The position numbers and the translations under genes were made by a program. Under the pieces are notes generated by a model, which did no database searches, was not told where the DNA came from, and saw only the letters and a program-made list of their open reading frames with translations. From Agaribacillus aureus (GTDB lineage Bacteria > Bacteroidota > Bacteroidia > Cytophagales > Cyclobacteriaceae), in NCBI GenBank assembly GCA_030442055.1, contig JAUJEB010000010.1:159404-223403 (forward strand): a stretch of 64,000 bases of DNA. The letters are read 5' to 3'. Positions 9,168-18,103 of this stretch are shown here, one piece after another (position 1 is the stretch's first letter; each line of letters starts with the position of its first letter).

Positions 9168-9881
9168 ATGCGCGGGAAACTTCGGAAAAAACTGATCAAC
9201 TGTTTTTCAGAATATATTACTGATCACAAAAAGACGTTGATTGAGCAGGTTCTAGATTTCCGCACCCGTCATATTACCATCGCGCTGGAAGATATCTACC
9301 AACCACAGAATGCCAGCGCCGCCGTCAGGACCTGTGATTGTTTTGGAATTCAGGACCTGCATATCATAGAGAACAAGAATACGTATACGTTAAACCCCAA
9401 AGTCGTATCAGGCGCTTCCAAATGGGTAGATCTGATATATCATAGTGAAGAGGGGGATTATAACACCCTGAATTGTATTAATAGTCTTAAAGACAATGGC
9501 TACAAGATTATAGGTACTTCTCCCAATAAGCTTGAAAAATCAATTCATGAAGTGGATATTCATCAGAAACTCGTATTATTGTTTGGAACTGAGCTTACAG
9601 GGTTGAGTGACGAGGCTATAGGACACCTGGACGAATTAGTGCATATTCCCATGGTGGGCTTTACGGAAAGCTATAATTTGTCGGTAAGTGTCGCCATCTG
9701 TTTAAGTATTTTGACGCAAAAACTTTACGCGTCAAATATAGACTGGGGGCTGGACAAGGCAGAAAAAGAGATCTTAAGGTTGGCATGGTATAAAAAAATT
9801 GTACCCAGGCCTGAAATATTAGAAAAGGAGTTTTTAAAACAAATTGATCAATCTTTTGAAAAAGGTCATAAATCGCGGTAA
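9168..9881 (+). CDS. SpoU/TrmH-family RNA 2'-O-methyltransferase
   Basis: 237 residues with the three SPOUT motifs. Motif 1 is YQPQNASAAVRTCDCFG (catalytic Asn/Arg), motif 2 is LLFGTELTGLSDEA, and motif 3 is IPMVGFTESYNLSVSVA, which forms the SAM-binding trefoil knot. The short N-terminal helical part (residues 1-35) and the length match tRNA (guanosine-18-2'-O)-methyltransferase TrmH, the likely function: SAM-dependent methylation of G18 in the D-loop. A relative acting on rRNA cannot be excluded from sequence alone. It starts 18 bp after parC and its last 38 bp overlap the next gene. Confidence 0.85.
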   Translation: MRGKLRKKLINCFSEYITDHKKTLIEQVLDFRTRHITIALEDIYQPQNASAAVRTCDCFGIQDLHIIENKNTYTLNPKVVSGASKWVDLIYHSEEGDYNTLNCINSLKDNGYKIIGTSPNKLEKSIHEVDIHQKLVLLFGTELTGLSDEAIGHLDELVHIPMVGFTESYNLSVSVAICLSILTQKLYASNIDWGLDKAEKEILRLAWYKKIVPRPEILEKEFLKQIDQSFEKGHKSR

Positions 9882-10509
9882 AAAACTACTGCTTGGTTTG
9901 GCGGGGTTGGCACTGCTGGTGTTTCTAATTGCCAATTTGTGGATTATTTTAGCTACTAAATCTTCTATCAATTTTCAGACAAAAAACTTACCGGAAAACG
10001 ATGTGGCCATTGTGCTGGGAACCAGCAAAAAATTAATCAGTGGCGATCAAAATCCATATTTCAGAACTAGGATCGAAACTGCCTATAGGCTGTTCGAGTC
10101 TGGCAAGGTAAAACATTTTTTATTAAGCGGTGACAACCGGACAAAGTATTATAACGAACCCGCCGATATGCAGAAGGCTTTGATCGAGAAGGGAGTTCCC
10201 GACAGCCTCATTACGTTGGACTTTGCCGGATTAAGGACACTTGATTCAATCGTGCGCTGTAAGGAAATCTTTGGGCAATCGAAATTCACAATCGTTACTC
10301 AAAAGTTTCATGCCCACCGGGCTTTGTTTATCAGCCAGTATTACAATATCGATGCTGTTGCCTTTATCGCGCCCAGCCCGCCACTGGAATTCTCCTGGAA
10401 GGTAAAAGTAAGAGAGATGCTGGCCAGGCCGCTCGCAATCCTGGATTTATATGTCTTTGGCAAGGAACCTAAACACCGGGGAAAACAAGAATTTATCGAG
10501 GTCAAATAA
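9844..10509 (+). CDS. SanA/ElyC-like DUF218 envelope protein
   Basis: 221 residues: one N-terminal membrane helix (about residues 14-38) followed by a DUF218 domain with DVAIVLGTSKK, YFRTRIETAYRLFESGK, LLSGDN and the NEPADM motif, and later FTIVTQKFHAHRA. This layout matches SanA (vancomycin exclusion, E. coli) and related ElyC/YdcF proteins linked to envelope polysaccharide metabolism. No ATG is available. The start is TTG at 9844 (AAGGAG ends 13 bp before) or TTG at 9856. Either overlaps the methyltransferase gene, implying translational coupling. The family is secure, the start is not. Confidence 0.75.
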   Translation: MINLLKKVINRGKKLLLGLAGLALLVFLIANLWIILATKSSINFQTKNLPENDVAIVLGTSKKLISGDQNPYFRTRIETAYRLFESGKVKHFLLSGDNRTKYYNEPADMQKALIEKGVPDSLITLDFAGLRTLDSIVRCKEIFGQSKFTIVTQKFHAHRALFISQYYNIDAVAFIAPSPPLEFSWKVKVREMLARPLAILDLYVFGKEPKHRGKQEFIEVK

Positions 10510-10519
10510 ATAATGCCGG

Positions 10520-11394
10520 CTATGGTTTGAATAAATTTGCCTTCCTGCCTGTTACGCCCGGGGCTACTTTAAATATGCCTCCGCTTAGTGGAAATGCTTT
10601 CAACTGTGCTTCGGAAAGGCCAATTCTGGCCGTGGTAATATAAAGTGTGTCAAAATTTTCACCTCCAAAAGCGCAGGAAGTAACCCTTGGAGCAGGTACT
10701 TCTATCTTTTGTAATTCTTTTCCTGTTTCGGGGTCCCACTGCCTTACGCAACCACCGTCCCAATGGGCAATCCACAGCTTGCCGTCATTGTCCATAGCCA
10801 TGCCGTCGGGATATCCTTGAGAGACATCAACTTTTATCACGACGCTTTGATTGCTGAGGGATCCGGAGGCAAGGTCATAATCAAAGGCTTTAACTTCCAG
10901 GCTCAGGGAATCAACATAAAAAATCTTTTGTTATCCGCAGACCAATCCAGGCCATTGGATACACTGATGCCGGAAAGATGCTTTTTAACAGATCGGCCGT
11001 CGAAGGAATATAAGCTTCCTTTACCCGGGAGTTCGTTTATGTGCATTGTACCAGCCCAAAACCTTCCGGCAGCATCACATTTACCGTCGTTAAACCGGTT
11101 TTCAATCACCTCTTTCTCAATATTGGCGACATATTTCAGGGAAGTATCTTCCGGATTGAAAACCGCTATTCCGTCTTGTAGTCCAACAATAAGCTTTCCA
11201 TCTATGGTAGGAACTGCTACGCCGATTTTTTCCGGCAGGGTATACTTTTTTAACACATCCGTGACAGGATCAAACGAATATATCCTTTTCTCCTGGATAT
11301 CGACGCAGTAAAATTTATGGTCCAGGTGGTTCCATACAGGCCCTTCGCCCAGGGTCATTTTTGTATCTAATACCAGTGTTGGTGTCATTGTCAT
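10520..11394 (-). pseudogene. SMP-30/gluconolactonase family lactonase, frameshifted
   Basis: Two consecutive frames on the minus strand form one SMP-30/regucalcin-like six-bladed propeller lactonase of about 291 residues. The first (11394 to 10903) carries LGEGPVW (metal Glu) and SNGLDW (metal Asn), then stops after DNKRFFMLIP. The second frame continues the family exactly as FYVDSLSLEVKAF and carries GYPDGM (metal Asp). They join at a run of six T (plus-strand A at 10918-10923) where seven would restore RFFYVDS. So it is a one-base deletion in a homopolymer: a recent inactivation, a phase-variable site or a sequencing error. An intact enzyme would hydrolyse a sugar lactone to an aldonate. 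It is last in the operon with the dehydratase and RraA genes. Confidence 0.85.
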
Positions 11395-11442
11395 TTAAAA
11401 TTGTGCGTCTGCCTTTGTCAGCAGATTTAAGAGGATTCAAAA

Positions 11443-12603
11443 CTACACATAAAAACCATCTTTTGCCCTCAGTATTCCCGGATGTTTTTCCATCACCTCT
11501 TCTACCAGGTCTACCCCTAATCCAGGCCTTTCCGAAAGTACCAGGTTTCCTTCGGCTATTTCAATTGGATGATCAATAATTTCATCTCTCCAGGGAACGT
11601 CTTTAAACATAAATTCCTGTCTGAAGAAGTTGGGAATAGTGGCGCACACATGCCCACTTGCTAATGTAGATAGGGGGCCATTGGGATTGTGAGGAGCCAG
11701 CATCACGTTATAGGCTTCCATCATGGTGGCCATTCGCTTCATTTCAGAAGGGCCTCCGCAGCGGGTAATATCTGGCATCATGATATCGCAAAGGTGGTTT
11801 TCCAGCACATCTCTTATTCCGTGGCGCGTGTAATGCCTTTCACCTACGCAAATAGACACCCTCGGATCCAATCTTTCCCGGACGGCCTTTAGCGTTTTGG
11901 CATTTTCGGGCCCGACAGGCTCCTCGTACCAACTGATATTAAGATCGGCTAATCGATTGGCCATGATAATGGCGGTTTTAAAATTGAGCATTGCATGGGT
12001 TTCGATTAACATTATCATATCCGGGCCGCATGCCTCACGGACCGCTGCGCAAATATCAAAAGCCAAATTTTGTTGTGATTGTGTCAGCTCAAGGTTTGAG
12101 GACAAGTCTTCCCCATAGAAATAGTTGGTATGGGCAAAAGGATCAAATTTGAGTCCCTTAAATCCAGCCTCCAGCACGGCACGAGCCTGCCTGGCATAAT
12201 CTTCGATATTATGTCCACCGCTTATAAACCAATAATTGGCATAAAGCGGAATCCTGGTCCTGAAGGCTCCGCCCAACAACTCATAACAAGGTACACCCAT
12301 CACTTTGCCCTTCAAGTCGAGCAACGCCATATCAATACCTGAAATAGCACACATACTTGCCCCGAATGGCCCAATCCAGTTCAGGTCCCGGTAAAGCTTA
12401 GTCCAGATAAAATCGATCCGCATTGGGTCCATGCCGATGATCCTGTCGCCGGCATGTTTGGCTGCGGCCTCGATGATCGGGCTGCCCGGCCAGTTGGTGG
12501 CTTCGCCGACACCTGTATGCCCGGTGTCGGTATAAATTTTGATCATGGTCCAGTTGTACTTGATACCTTCAACCAGCCAAACTTTTACATCTGTTATTTT
12601 CAA
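11443..12603 (-). CDS. Enolase-superfamily sugar-acid dehydratase (galactonate dehydratase-like)
   Basis: 386 residues with the mandelate racemase/muconate lactonising fold. Metal ligands and catalytic groups align with D-galactonate dehydratase: ETH at about 201-203 (Glu ligand, His base), WYEEP (Glu227), GERH (Glu255), and the acid/base His305 in APHNPNGP. A KFD motif lies at 152-154. Position 201 is Glu, where most relatives I know have Asp. Expected reaction: beta-elimination of water from an aldonate to a 2-keto-3-deoxy acid; a 3,6-anhydrogalactonate cycloisomerase is an alternative in the same superfamily and would suit the GH117 nearby. The gene lies 17 bp after the RraA gene and 48 bp before the lactonase gene. 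Confidence 0.8.
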   Translation of the reverse strand: MKITDVKVWLVEGIKYNWTMIKIYTDTGHTGVGEATNWPGSPIIEAAAKHAGDRIIGMDPMRIDFIWTKLYRDLNWIGPFGASMCAISGIDMALLDLKGKVMGVPCYELLGGAFRTRIPLYANYWFISGGHNIEDYARQARAVLEAGFKGLKFDPFAHTNYFYGEDLSSNLELTQSQQNLAFDICAAVREACGPDMIMLIETHAMLNFKTAIIMANRLADLNISWYEEPVGPENAKTLKAVRERLDPRVSICVGERHYTRHGIRDVLENHLCDIMMPDITRCGGPSEMKRMATMMEAYNVMLAPHNPNGPLSTLASGHVCATIPNFFRQEFMFKDVPWRDEIIDHPIEIAEGNLVLSERPGLGVDLVEEVMEKHPGILRAKDGFYV

Positions 12604-12620
12604 TTTTATATAGTTTTTGA

Positions 12621-13313
12621 TTACATAATCCCGTAGGTATCCCAGGACTCTCTTGCCGACATACCCTTGTTGATTGCGATTGAAACCGTCTTTTCTCCTC
12701 TTGCTTTTTCCAGTGCCTTATTGATCACCTCTGCTTCGATATTTTGAGGAACAATGCACACGCCATCGATATCACCTACAACGATATCCCCATTGTTGAT
12801 GATTACCCCTTCTATTTCAATAGGGCACCTGAAATCAATAACTTTGCCTCTTGGTCCCTGGTCCTGTGCGTATTTTCCATATGAAAAGGTAGCGAAATTC
12901 AGGGCCAATATTCCTTTTGTATCGCGTGAATAACCGTTTATAACAGCGCCCGCCGCCCCTAAAATTTTGGCCCTGGTGCTCATAAGCTCTCCCCACAATG
13001 CGTAGGTTGGAGAAGCGCCAGTGCAGATATACACCTCATCTTCTTTCAGATCATCAAGCGCCTCGAGCATAAGTCCAAAATCCTGGCTCATGGTCGGATT
13101 CAGGCTGTTGGGGTTGTGCTTTTCGAATGTGTCGGCCTCTAGTACCGTCATAGCCCTGCCTACTACCATCATATCATCTCTCAAGGGTTGTACTTTTGGG
13201 GGCAGAAACTGGTGCAAATAGCCCATTTTATCCATGATGTCGCCAATAACTGCGGTAAATAAATCTTTGCGAATTAATTCGAACAACGCTTTATCATTCT
13301 TCCATTCTTCCAT
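12621..13313 (-). CDS. RraA-family aldolase/decarboxylase-like protein
   Basis: 230 residues of the RraA/HMG-CHA aldolase family. It has GELMST (about 108-113), about 20 residues later the metal/substrate pair Arg130-Asp131 in GYSRDT, and the end motif VGDIDGVCIVP. True regulators of RNase E are shorter (about 160 residues); this length and the conserved Arg-Asp suit a class II (metal-dependent) pyruvate aldolase. Being first in an operon with a sugar-acid dehydratase and a lactonase, it probably splits a 2-keto-3-deoxy sugar acid to pyruvate and an aldehyde, in place of the usual KDPG/KDGal aldolase (inference). It is transcribed divergently from the AraC regulator. Confidence 0.75.
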   Translation of the reverse strand: MEEWKNDKALFELIRKDLFTAVIGDIMDKMGYLHQFLPPKVQPLRDDMMVVGRAMTVLEADTFEKHNPNSLNPTMSQDFGLMLEALDDLKEDEVYICTGASPTYALWGELMSTRAKILGAAGAVINGYSRDTKGILALNFATFSYGKYAQDQGPRGKVIDFRCPIEIEGVIINNGDIVVGDIDGVCIVPQNIEAEVINKALEKARGEKTVSIAINKGMSARESWDTYGIM

Positions 13314-13403
13314 TATCTTATGATTTAATTGATTGAGTATCGTAACAAATCTACTTGCTGGTGGGGTGCTGTTTTTAGATTATTTTAACCAATATTTGCA
13401 CGT

Positions 13404-13424
13404 AATTAATAAATTGAATTAATT
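13404..13424. promoter_or_regulatory. AT-rich inverted repeat between RraA operon and AraC gene
   Basis: AATTAAT and ATTAATT (7-bp arms, 7-base spacer) lie in the 132-bp divergent region, 22 bp before the AraC start. This is where an autoregulating AraC protein could bind. The arms are pure A/T, so chance is a real possibility. Confidence 0.25.
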
Positions 13425-13445
13425 TGGATCAACTGACTCATACCT

Positions 13446-14324
13446 ATGAAGCCCTTTTATACAAAAACATCGACGTTTTTTGATAGTGCTGTTATCATCA
13501 GGAGAGATGAATTGTCACATTTTTACAAACACTGGCATTATCACGATGAGTATGAACTGGTATATATAGAAAAAAGCACCGGAAAGCGGTTCGTCGGGGA
13601 TAGTATTGGTGATTTTAAAGAGGGGGACCTGGTTTTGCTGGGAAGTAAGCTTCCTCATATCTGGCTCAATGGGCCGGCGTATTTTGATGGATCAAGCGAT
13701 AAAAAGGCCATAGCTACTATTATTCACTTTCAACGAAGGTTTGTAGAAAATGATTTTATCAGGCTCCCTTCCATGAATAACATTCACCGCCTTTTTTCGG
13801 ATGCCACATGTGGTGTAAAATTCAACAATTTTAAAGACATAGGCGAAAAGCTTTTGGCTATTGAGGAGGCAACAATGGCAGATCAGATTATTTTGATCCT
13901 TGATCTCCTTAACAGGCTGTCATTACACAAAGACCGCGAGTTGCTGGCATCAGACCGGTATGCGCAAAATTTGATGGAAAAGAATCAAAACAGGCTGACC
14001 GAAGTATTTGAGTACATTGCCCATAACTTTACCGATGATATCAGGTTGGCGGATCTCGCCCAGATTGCCCACATGACCCCTGAGGCTTTCTGTAATTACT
14101 TTAAAAAGAAGACCAGAAAGACCGTATTCACCTATATCAATGATCTGAAAATTGGCTATAGTAAGAAACTACTAATCGATTCGCACAAAAGTATTTCACA
14201 GATAGCGCAGGAAAGTGGATTTAACAGCATTTCTTTTTTTAATAGAAAGTTTAAGGCTGATTTAAATATAACGCCACTTCAATACCGGAAGAGCTTTGAA
14301 GCTATGGACCGTTTTGAGGTTTAA
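13446..14324 (+). CDS. AraC family transcriptional regulator with cupin sensor domain
   Basis: 292 residues. The N-terminal half is a cupin-type sensor (HYHDEYELVYIEKSTGKRFVGD, then DLVLLGSKLPHIW near residues 60-80). The C-terminal 100 residues contain two helix-turn-helix motifs: LADLAQIAHMTPEAFCNYFKK, and the AraC signature ISQIAQESGFNSISFFNRKFK followed by TPLQYRK. It is divergent from the RraA-dehydratase-lactonase operon and probably controls that operon in response to a sugar or sugar acid; the GH97 and GH117 genes downstream on its own strand are further possible targets (inference from position). Confidence 0.88.
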   Translation: MKPFYTKTSTFFDSAVIIRRDELSHFYKHWHYHDEYELVYIEKSTGKRFVGDSIGDFKEGDLVLLGSKLPHIWLNGPAYFDGSSDKKAIATIIHFQRRFVENDFIRLPSMNNIHRLFSDATCGVKFNNFKDIGEKLLAIEEATMADQIILILDLLNRLSLHKDRELLASDRYAQNLMEKNQNRLTEVFEYIAHNFTDDIRLADLAQIAHMTPEAFCNYFKKKTRKTVFTYINDLKIGYSKKLLIDSHKSISQIAQESGFNSISFFNRKFKADLNITPLQYRKSFEAMDRFEV

Positions 14325-14651
14325 ATTTTATCCCGTTATTACCAACTATATCTTGATAGACAGCGCGATGCCAAAGCAGTTTCATCTCGTATTTTAAATC
14401 AATGTGTTGGAAAGGCCTATGCTTGAATCACCTTTCATGTCAGGTGAGGTATTGCTATCATCAATTTCCATTAATAAGGTTAATAAAATTCAAATACTGA
14501 TTAGTATAGTGCCGAAATTGAATTGATTTCGACCCTAAATTTGATCCCAAAAACACGGCAAACCGGAATATATGTCATGAATTGACCATTTTTTCCGCTG
14601 TGCTTCATTAAGGAGAATACTTGTCATTATTAACATAAAAGAAAAGATCAA
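14325..14651. other. Intergenic region between AraC and GH97 genes
   Basis: 327 bp, AT-rich, with no convincing ORF, RNA gene or hairpin terminator. It must contain the GH97 promoter, but no exact TAnnTTTG box at good spacing was found. Confidence 0.4.
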
Positions 14652-16589
14652 ATGCTATTTTTTAGAATTACCTGTCTGGCTTTTTTATTCATTTCCTGCT
14701 CAAGGGGCAACCAGTCAGAGCTTCAAACCGGCGAAAAAAAACAGGGTTCGGATTCTATCAAAAAACAGGTAGTAGTTCAAAGCCCGGGTGGCGACTATGA
14801 TCTGATCCTTGGTATAGATTCTAAATCGGAATCACTGGTCTATGCTGTCCGATACCAGGGAGGTGATATTATAGACTATTCCGAGTTGGGGTTTCTCTCT
14901 GATATACCGGGTACCGAGGCGTTAGATCTTGTAACAGAAGAGATTGTCCACCGGCAGGTAAGTTCCCGGTGGAAGCCTCCTTATGGTACTAAAAAAGAAT
15001 ACCCGGAAAATTATAGCGAGTCTTTGGTCAAACTCCACAATGCCGAAACAGGACAACCTGTCTACGATCTGCGCCTGAGGGCTTATGATGAAGGCGTGGC
15101 CTTTCGCTATGAGTTTCCGAAAAATAATCGAAAAATCACTATTGAGCGAGAGCTAACGGCATTTTCCTTGTTATCCGATGCCACGACCTGGACCGCTATC
15201 AATTCGCAAGGAGAGATCACAAAGGCACCGGTGTCGTCCCTGAAGACTTCCGGCGAGCGCCCGATCCTGATAAAATATACCGATTCGCTGTACCTGGCTA
15301 TTGGCGAAGCAGCCCAGATAAACTATTCGCGGATGAAGCTGAATTCACACGGCACCCATAAGCTCCGGGCTGACCTCGGGGGAACAGTCAGCTTTGATGA
15401 ACCTTTTGTTTCGCCCTGGAGGTTTGTAATGGCCGGTAAAACCGCCGGAGAGATCCTGGAGAACAACTACCTGATCTTGAATCTTAATGATCCCAGTGAG
15501 ATAGGGGACACGTCATGGATAAAGCCCGGAAAGGTAATACGGGATCTGACACTTACCACTGACGGTGGTAAAGCCTATATCGATTTTGCGGTAAAACATA
15601 ATATTCAGTATGTTATTGAAAGTGCTGGCTGGTATGGCAATGAGTTTACAGTTGAAGCAGACGCCACAACCGCTACCGTGGATCCTAACCGATCAACCGG
15701 CCCTCTGGATATGGCAGAGGTCATTCGCTACGGAAATGAAAAGGGCATCGACATCATGGTTTATGTAAATAGAAATCAACTTGAAAAGCAGCTGGATGAT
15801 ATTCTTCCCTTATATAGAAGCTGGGGTATCAAAGGAATAAAATATGGTTTTGTAAGAACCGGCGATCAATATTGGACAAGCTGGATGCATGAGGCGGTCA
15901 GAAAGGCGGCTGACCATAAAATGGTGTTGAGTATACACGATGACTACCGGCCGGTGGGATACTCGAGAACCTATCCGAATCTTATGACGATGGAGGGAAT
16001 CCGCGGTGATGAGGAAAGTCCTTCCAATGCCCATACATTAAAAACAATGTTTACCCGCATGATTGCCGGTGCAGGAGATAATACGATTTGTTACTTTGCC
16101 CCCAGGGTTTTAAAAATGGGCTCACATGCTTCTCAGCTGGCTAAGTCCGTATGCATTTACAGCCCGTTGACATGGTTGTATTGGTATGACAGACCCGAAA
16201 CGGCTACATTGGAAAGTGGGGGAGCGGGAGGTAACAAGCCGGTCATTAGAGAGGTGCCGGAACTGGAATTTTTTGACAAAGTGCCAACAACCTGGGATGA
16301 TACAAAAGTCATTCATTCGCAGGTAGGGGAGCTCGGCACCATTGCCCGGAAAAGTGGGAGGGATTGGTTTATCGGAACCATCAATGGCGAGACTGACAAG
16401 GATATTACGATACCGCTGGACTTCCTGGAGCCAAATACAAACTACAACGCCACCATTTATTTTGACGATCCGGAGATACCCACCATTACCCATGTGGGGA
16501 TTGAAAAGATCACGGTTAACAGCGCCTCCAGCATAAAGAGAAACATCAAAGGGAATAACGGTCTTGTTATTCACATTTTTGAAAAGTAG
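14652..16589 (+). CDS. GH97 family glycoside hydrolase, lipoprotein
   Basis: 645 residues with a lipoprotein signal (Cys16). It has an N-terminal GH97 beta-sandwich (about 40-290), a TIM barrel (290-560, VIESAGWYG; GIKGIKYGFV; SIHDDYRPVGYSRTYPNL) and a C-terminal all-beta domain. GH97 holds inverting alpha-glucosidases (SusB) and retaining alpha-galactosidases. The retaining nucleophile position (KxD) is Gly here (KYG, Gly399), as in inverting members. SusB's base Glu439 aligns with Asp430 (HD instead of HE) while the second Glu (TMEGIRG, Glu448) is kept. So it is probably inverting-type but with an unusual base. It is followed 221 bp later by GH117. Substrate unknown, alpha-linked hexose expected. 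Confidence 0.85.
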   Translation: MLFFRITCLAFLFISCSRGNQSELQTGEKKQGSDSIKKQVVVQSPGGDYDLILGIDSKSESLVYAVRYQGGDIIDYSELGFLSDIPGTEALDLVTEEIVHRQVSSRWKPPYGTKKEYPENYSESLVKLHNAETGQPVYDLRLRAYDEGVAFRYEFPKNNRKITIERELTAFSLLSDATTWTAINSQGEITKAPVSSLKTSGERPILIKYTDSLYLAIGEAAQINYSRMKLNSHGTHKLRADLGGTVSFDEPFVSPWRFVMAGKTAGEILENNYLILNLNDPSEIGDTSWIKPGKVIRDLTLTTDGGKAYIDFAVKHNIQYVIESAGWYGNEFTVEADATTATVDPNRSTGPLDMAEVIRYGNEKGIDIMVYVNRNQLEKQLDDILPLYRSWGIKGIKYGFVRTGDQYWTSWMHEAVRKAADHKMVLSIHDDYRPVGYSRTYPNLMTMEGIRGDEESPSNAHTLKTMFTRMIAGAGDNTICYFAPRVLKMGSHASQLAKSVCIYSPLTWLYWYDRPETATLESGGAGGNKPVIREVPELEFFDKVPTTWDDTKVIHSQVGELGTIARKSGRDWFIGTINGETDKDITIPLDFLEPNTNYNATIYFDDPEIPTITHVGIEKITVNSASSIKRNIKGNNGLVIHIFEK

Positions 16590-16810
16590 TTTTTTTTTGG
16601 TGATCCTTAAACTTACTATTTTTCGGTACCTGTGATTCATTATTGGCATATTGGAATAATCAGGTACTTACTGTGCAATATAAAGTGGTTTGTGAAGCGG
16701 CATGCTAGCAGTCTGTTGATATACTTGAATCATGGATATGATTTGGTACCTGCGGAAGCATGAGTCGTTTTTATGGTTATCTTTGTTTATAATCCGCATA
16801 ACCATTGAAA

Positions 16811-18103
16811 ATGAAGAAATCAGGTCTAAATAGTAAGAGCAAAGTAATAGCATGTTTTTCGTTGTGTCTTTTGATTAGTTCCTGTTCCTCAAAAAAGACC
16901 CTTAATGAAGATGAGGCGCAAGAGTCATTTCCCTACACAATCACCGACAATACCAAAAACCGTCAGCTAAGTGCTGCGGCAAAGCGCAGTTTTTATCATT
17001 ATTCGGATATCCATCCTTCCGGTAATGAGCTCTATACACAATTCAAGTATACCCCGCTAAAAGGGCTTGATTACCATGGTGGAGATGGCACAATTTCACG
17101 CAGGGATCCTTCAAAGGTCATTTTTGAAAATGGAAAATACTATGTGTGGTATACGTATCGGCACACGCCTGTCCCACCTCGGGGCGCTGACCAGTCAAAC
17201 GATACGATTCCCTCGACCGATTGGGATCTTTCTGAAATTTGGTATGCCACCAGTGAGGATGGGTTTATCTGGGAAGAGCAGGGGGTAGCCATCCCCAGAC
17301 CGCCCAAGCCACACGCAGGCTGGAGATCGGTCTCTACGGCGGATATTTTGAAGTGGAAAGGTAAATATTATCTGTACTACCAGGGGTTTCTGGAAGCAAG
17401 TGGCAAACGCGGCGACTACTGTCCTGTTGCCGCTTCTTACGCAGATTCGCCTGACGGGCCCTGGACAGCAACCAACGAAATTATTGTACCCAATGGAGCC
17501 AAAGGTTCATGGGATCAATATGCCATTCACGATCCTTATCCTTTGGTGCATAACGGCAAAATCTACCTTTATTACAAATCTGCCTTTAACCGGCCGGCTC
17601 CTGTTTGGGTGGGAGCAGGGTTGGCCATAGCCGATAATCCGTTGGGACCGTTTGAAAAACACCCGTTAAATCCGGTGACCACCTCAGGCCATGAAACCAC
17701 CCTGTTTCCCTTTGACAAAGGTGTTGCGGCAATGATCACCAAAGATGGCACAGAACACTTCACCATACAATACGCCGAAGATTGGGTAAACTTTGAGATC
17801 GCGTCAATCGTGGAATTGATGCCCGCCGCCGCCGGTCCTTTTGTGCCTGATGCCTTTACCGATACAAAAGATGGACGTGGTATAACCTGGGGGTTGTCGC
17901 ATTTCGTCAATGCCAGTACAGATCCGAAAAAACGATATTCTATACTGGCTCGCTTCGACTGCGACCTCAGCAAGGATGTTGACGATCCCGCTATGAAAAA
18001 GACCGGCATTTGGTTAAGACCTGATGTCTACTTTTCCCAAGGTTTGCATCAAAAACAGCGGCAGAGAATTCTTGAGGAGAACGAAAAATTGAGGAATGAT
18101 TAA
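16811..18103 (+). CDS. GH117 family 3,6-anhydro-L-galactosidase-like lipoprotein
   Basis: 430 residues with a lipoprotein signal (LLISSC, Cys at about 25) and a five-bladed propeller. GH117 hallmarks are present: SRRDPSKVIF (Asp99, base position), DWDLSEIWYATSEDG, GWRSVST, AIHDPYP (Asp241) and SGHETTLFP (His294, the residue type proposed as the unusual acid in this family). GH117 enzymes release 3,6-anhydro-L-galactose from the non-reducing end of neoagaro-oligosaccharides; some clades act on other red-algal glycans. The ATG at 16811 is preferred over an in-frame TTG six bases earlier. The nearest SusC/D pair is 16 kb away, so this is not a classical utilisation locus. Confidence 0.85.
   Translation: MKKSGLNSKSKVIACFSLCLLISSCSSKKTLNEDEAQESFPYTITDNTKNRQLSAAAKRSFYHYSDIHPSGNELYTQFKYTPLKGLDYHGGDGTISRRDPSKVIFENGKYYVWYTYRHTPVPPRGADQSNDTIPSTDWDLSEIWYATSEDGFIWEEQGVAIPRPPKPHAGWRSVSTADILKWKGKYYLYYQGFLEASGKRGDYCPVAASYADSPDGPWTATNEIIVPNGAKGSWDQYAIHDPYPLVHNGKIYLYYKSAFNRPAPVWVGAGLAIADNPLGPFEKHPLNPVTTSGHETTLFPFDKGVAAMITKDGTEHFTIQYAEDWVNFEIASIVELMPAAAGPFVPDAFTDTKDGRGITWGLSHFVNASTDPKKRYSILARFDCDLSKDVDDPAMKKTGIWLRPDVYFSQGLHQKQRQRILEENEKLRND

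Noticed and set aside
10763..11311. A 182-codon open frame on the plus strand
   Set aside because: It lies antisense to the SMP-30 gene, whose family motifs are clear; the open frame is a by-product of codon use.
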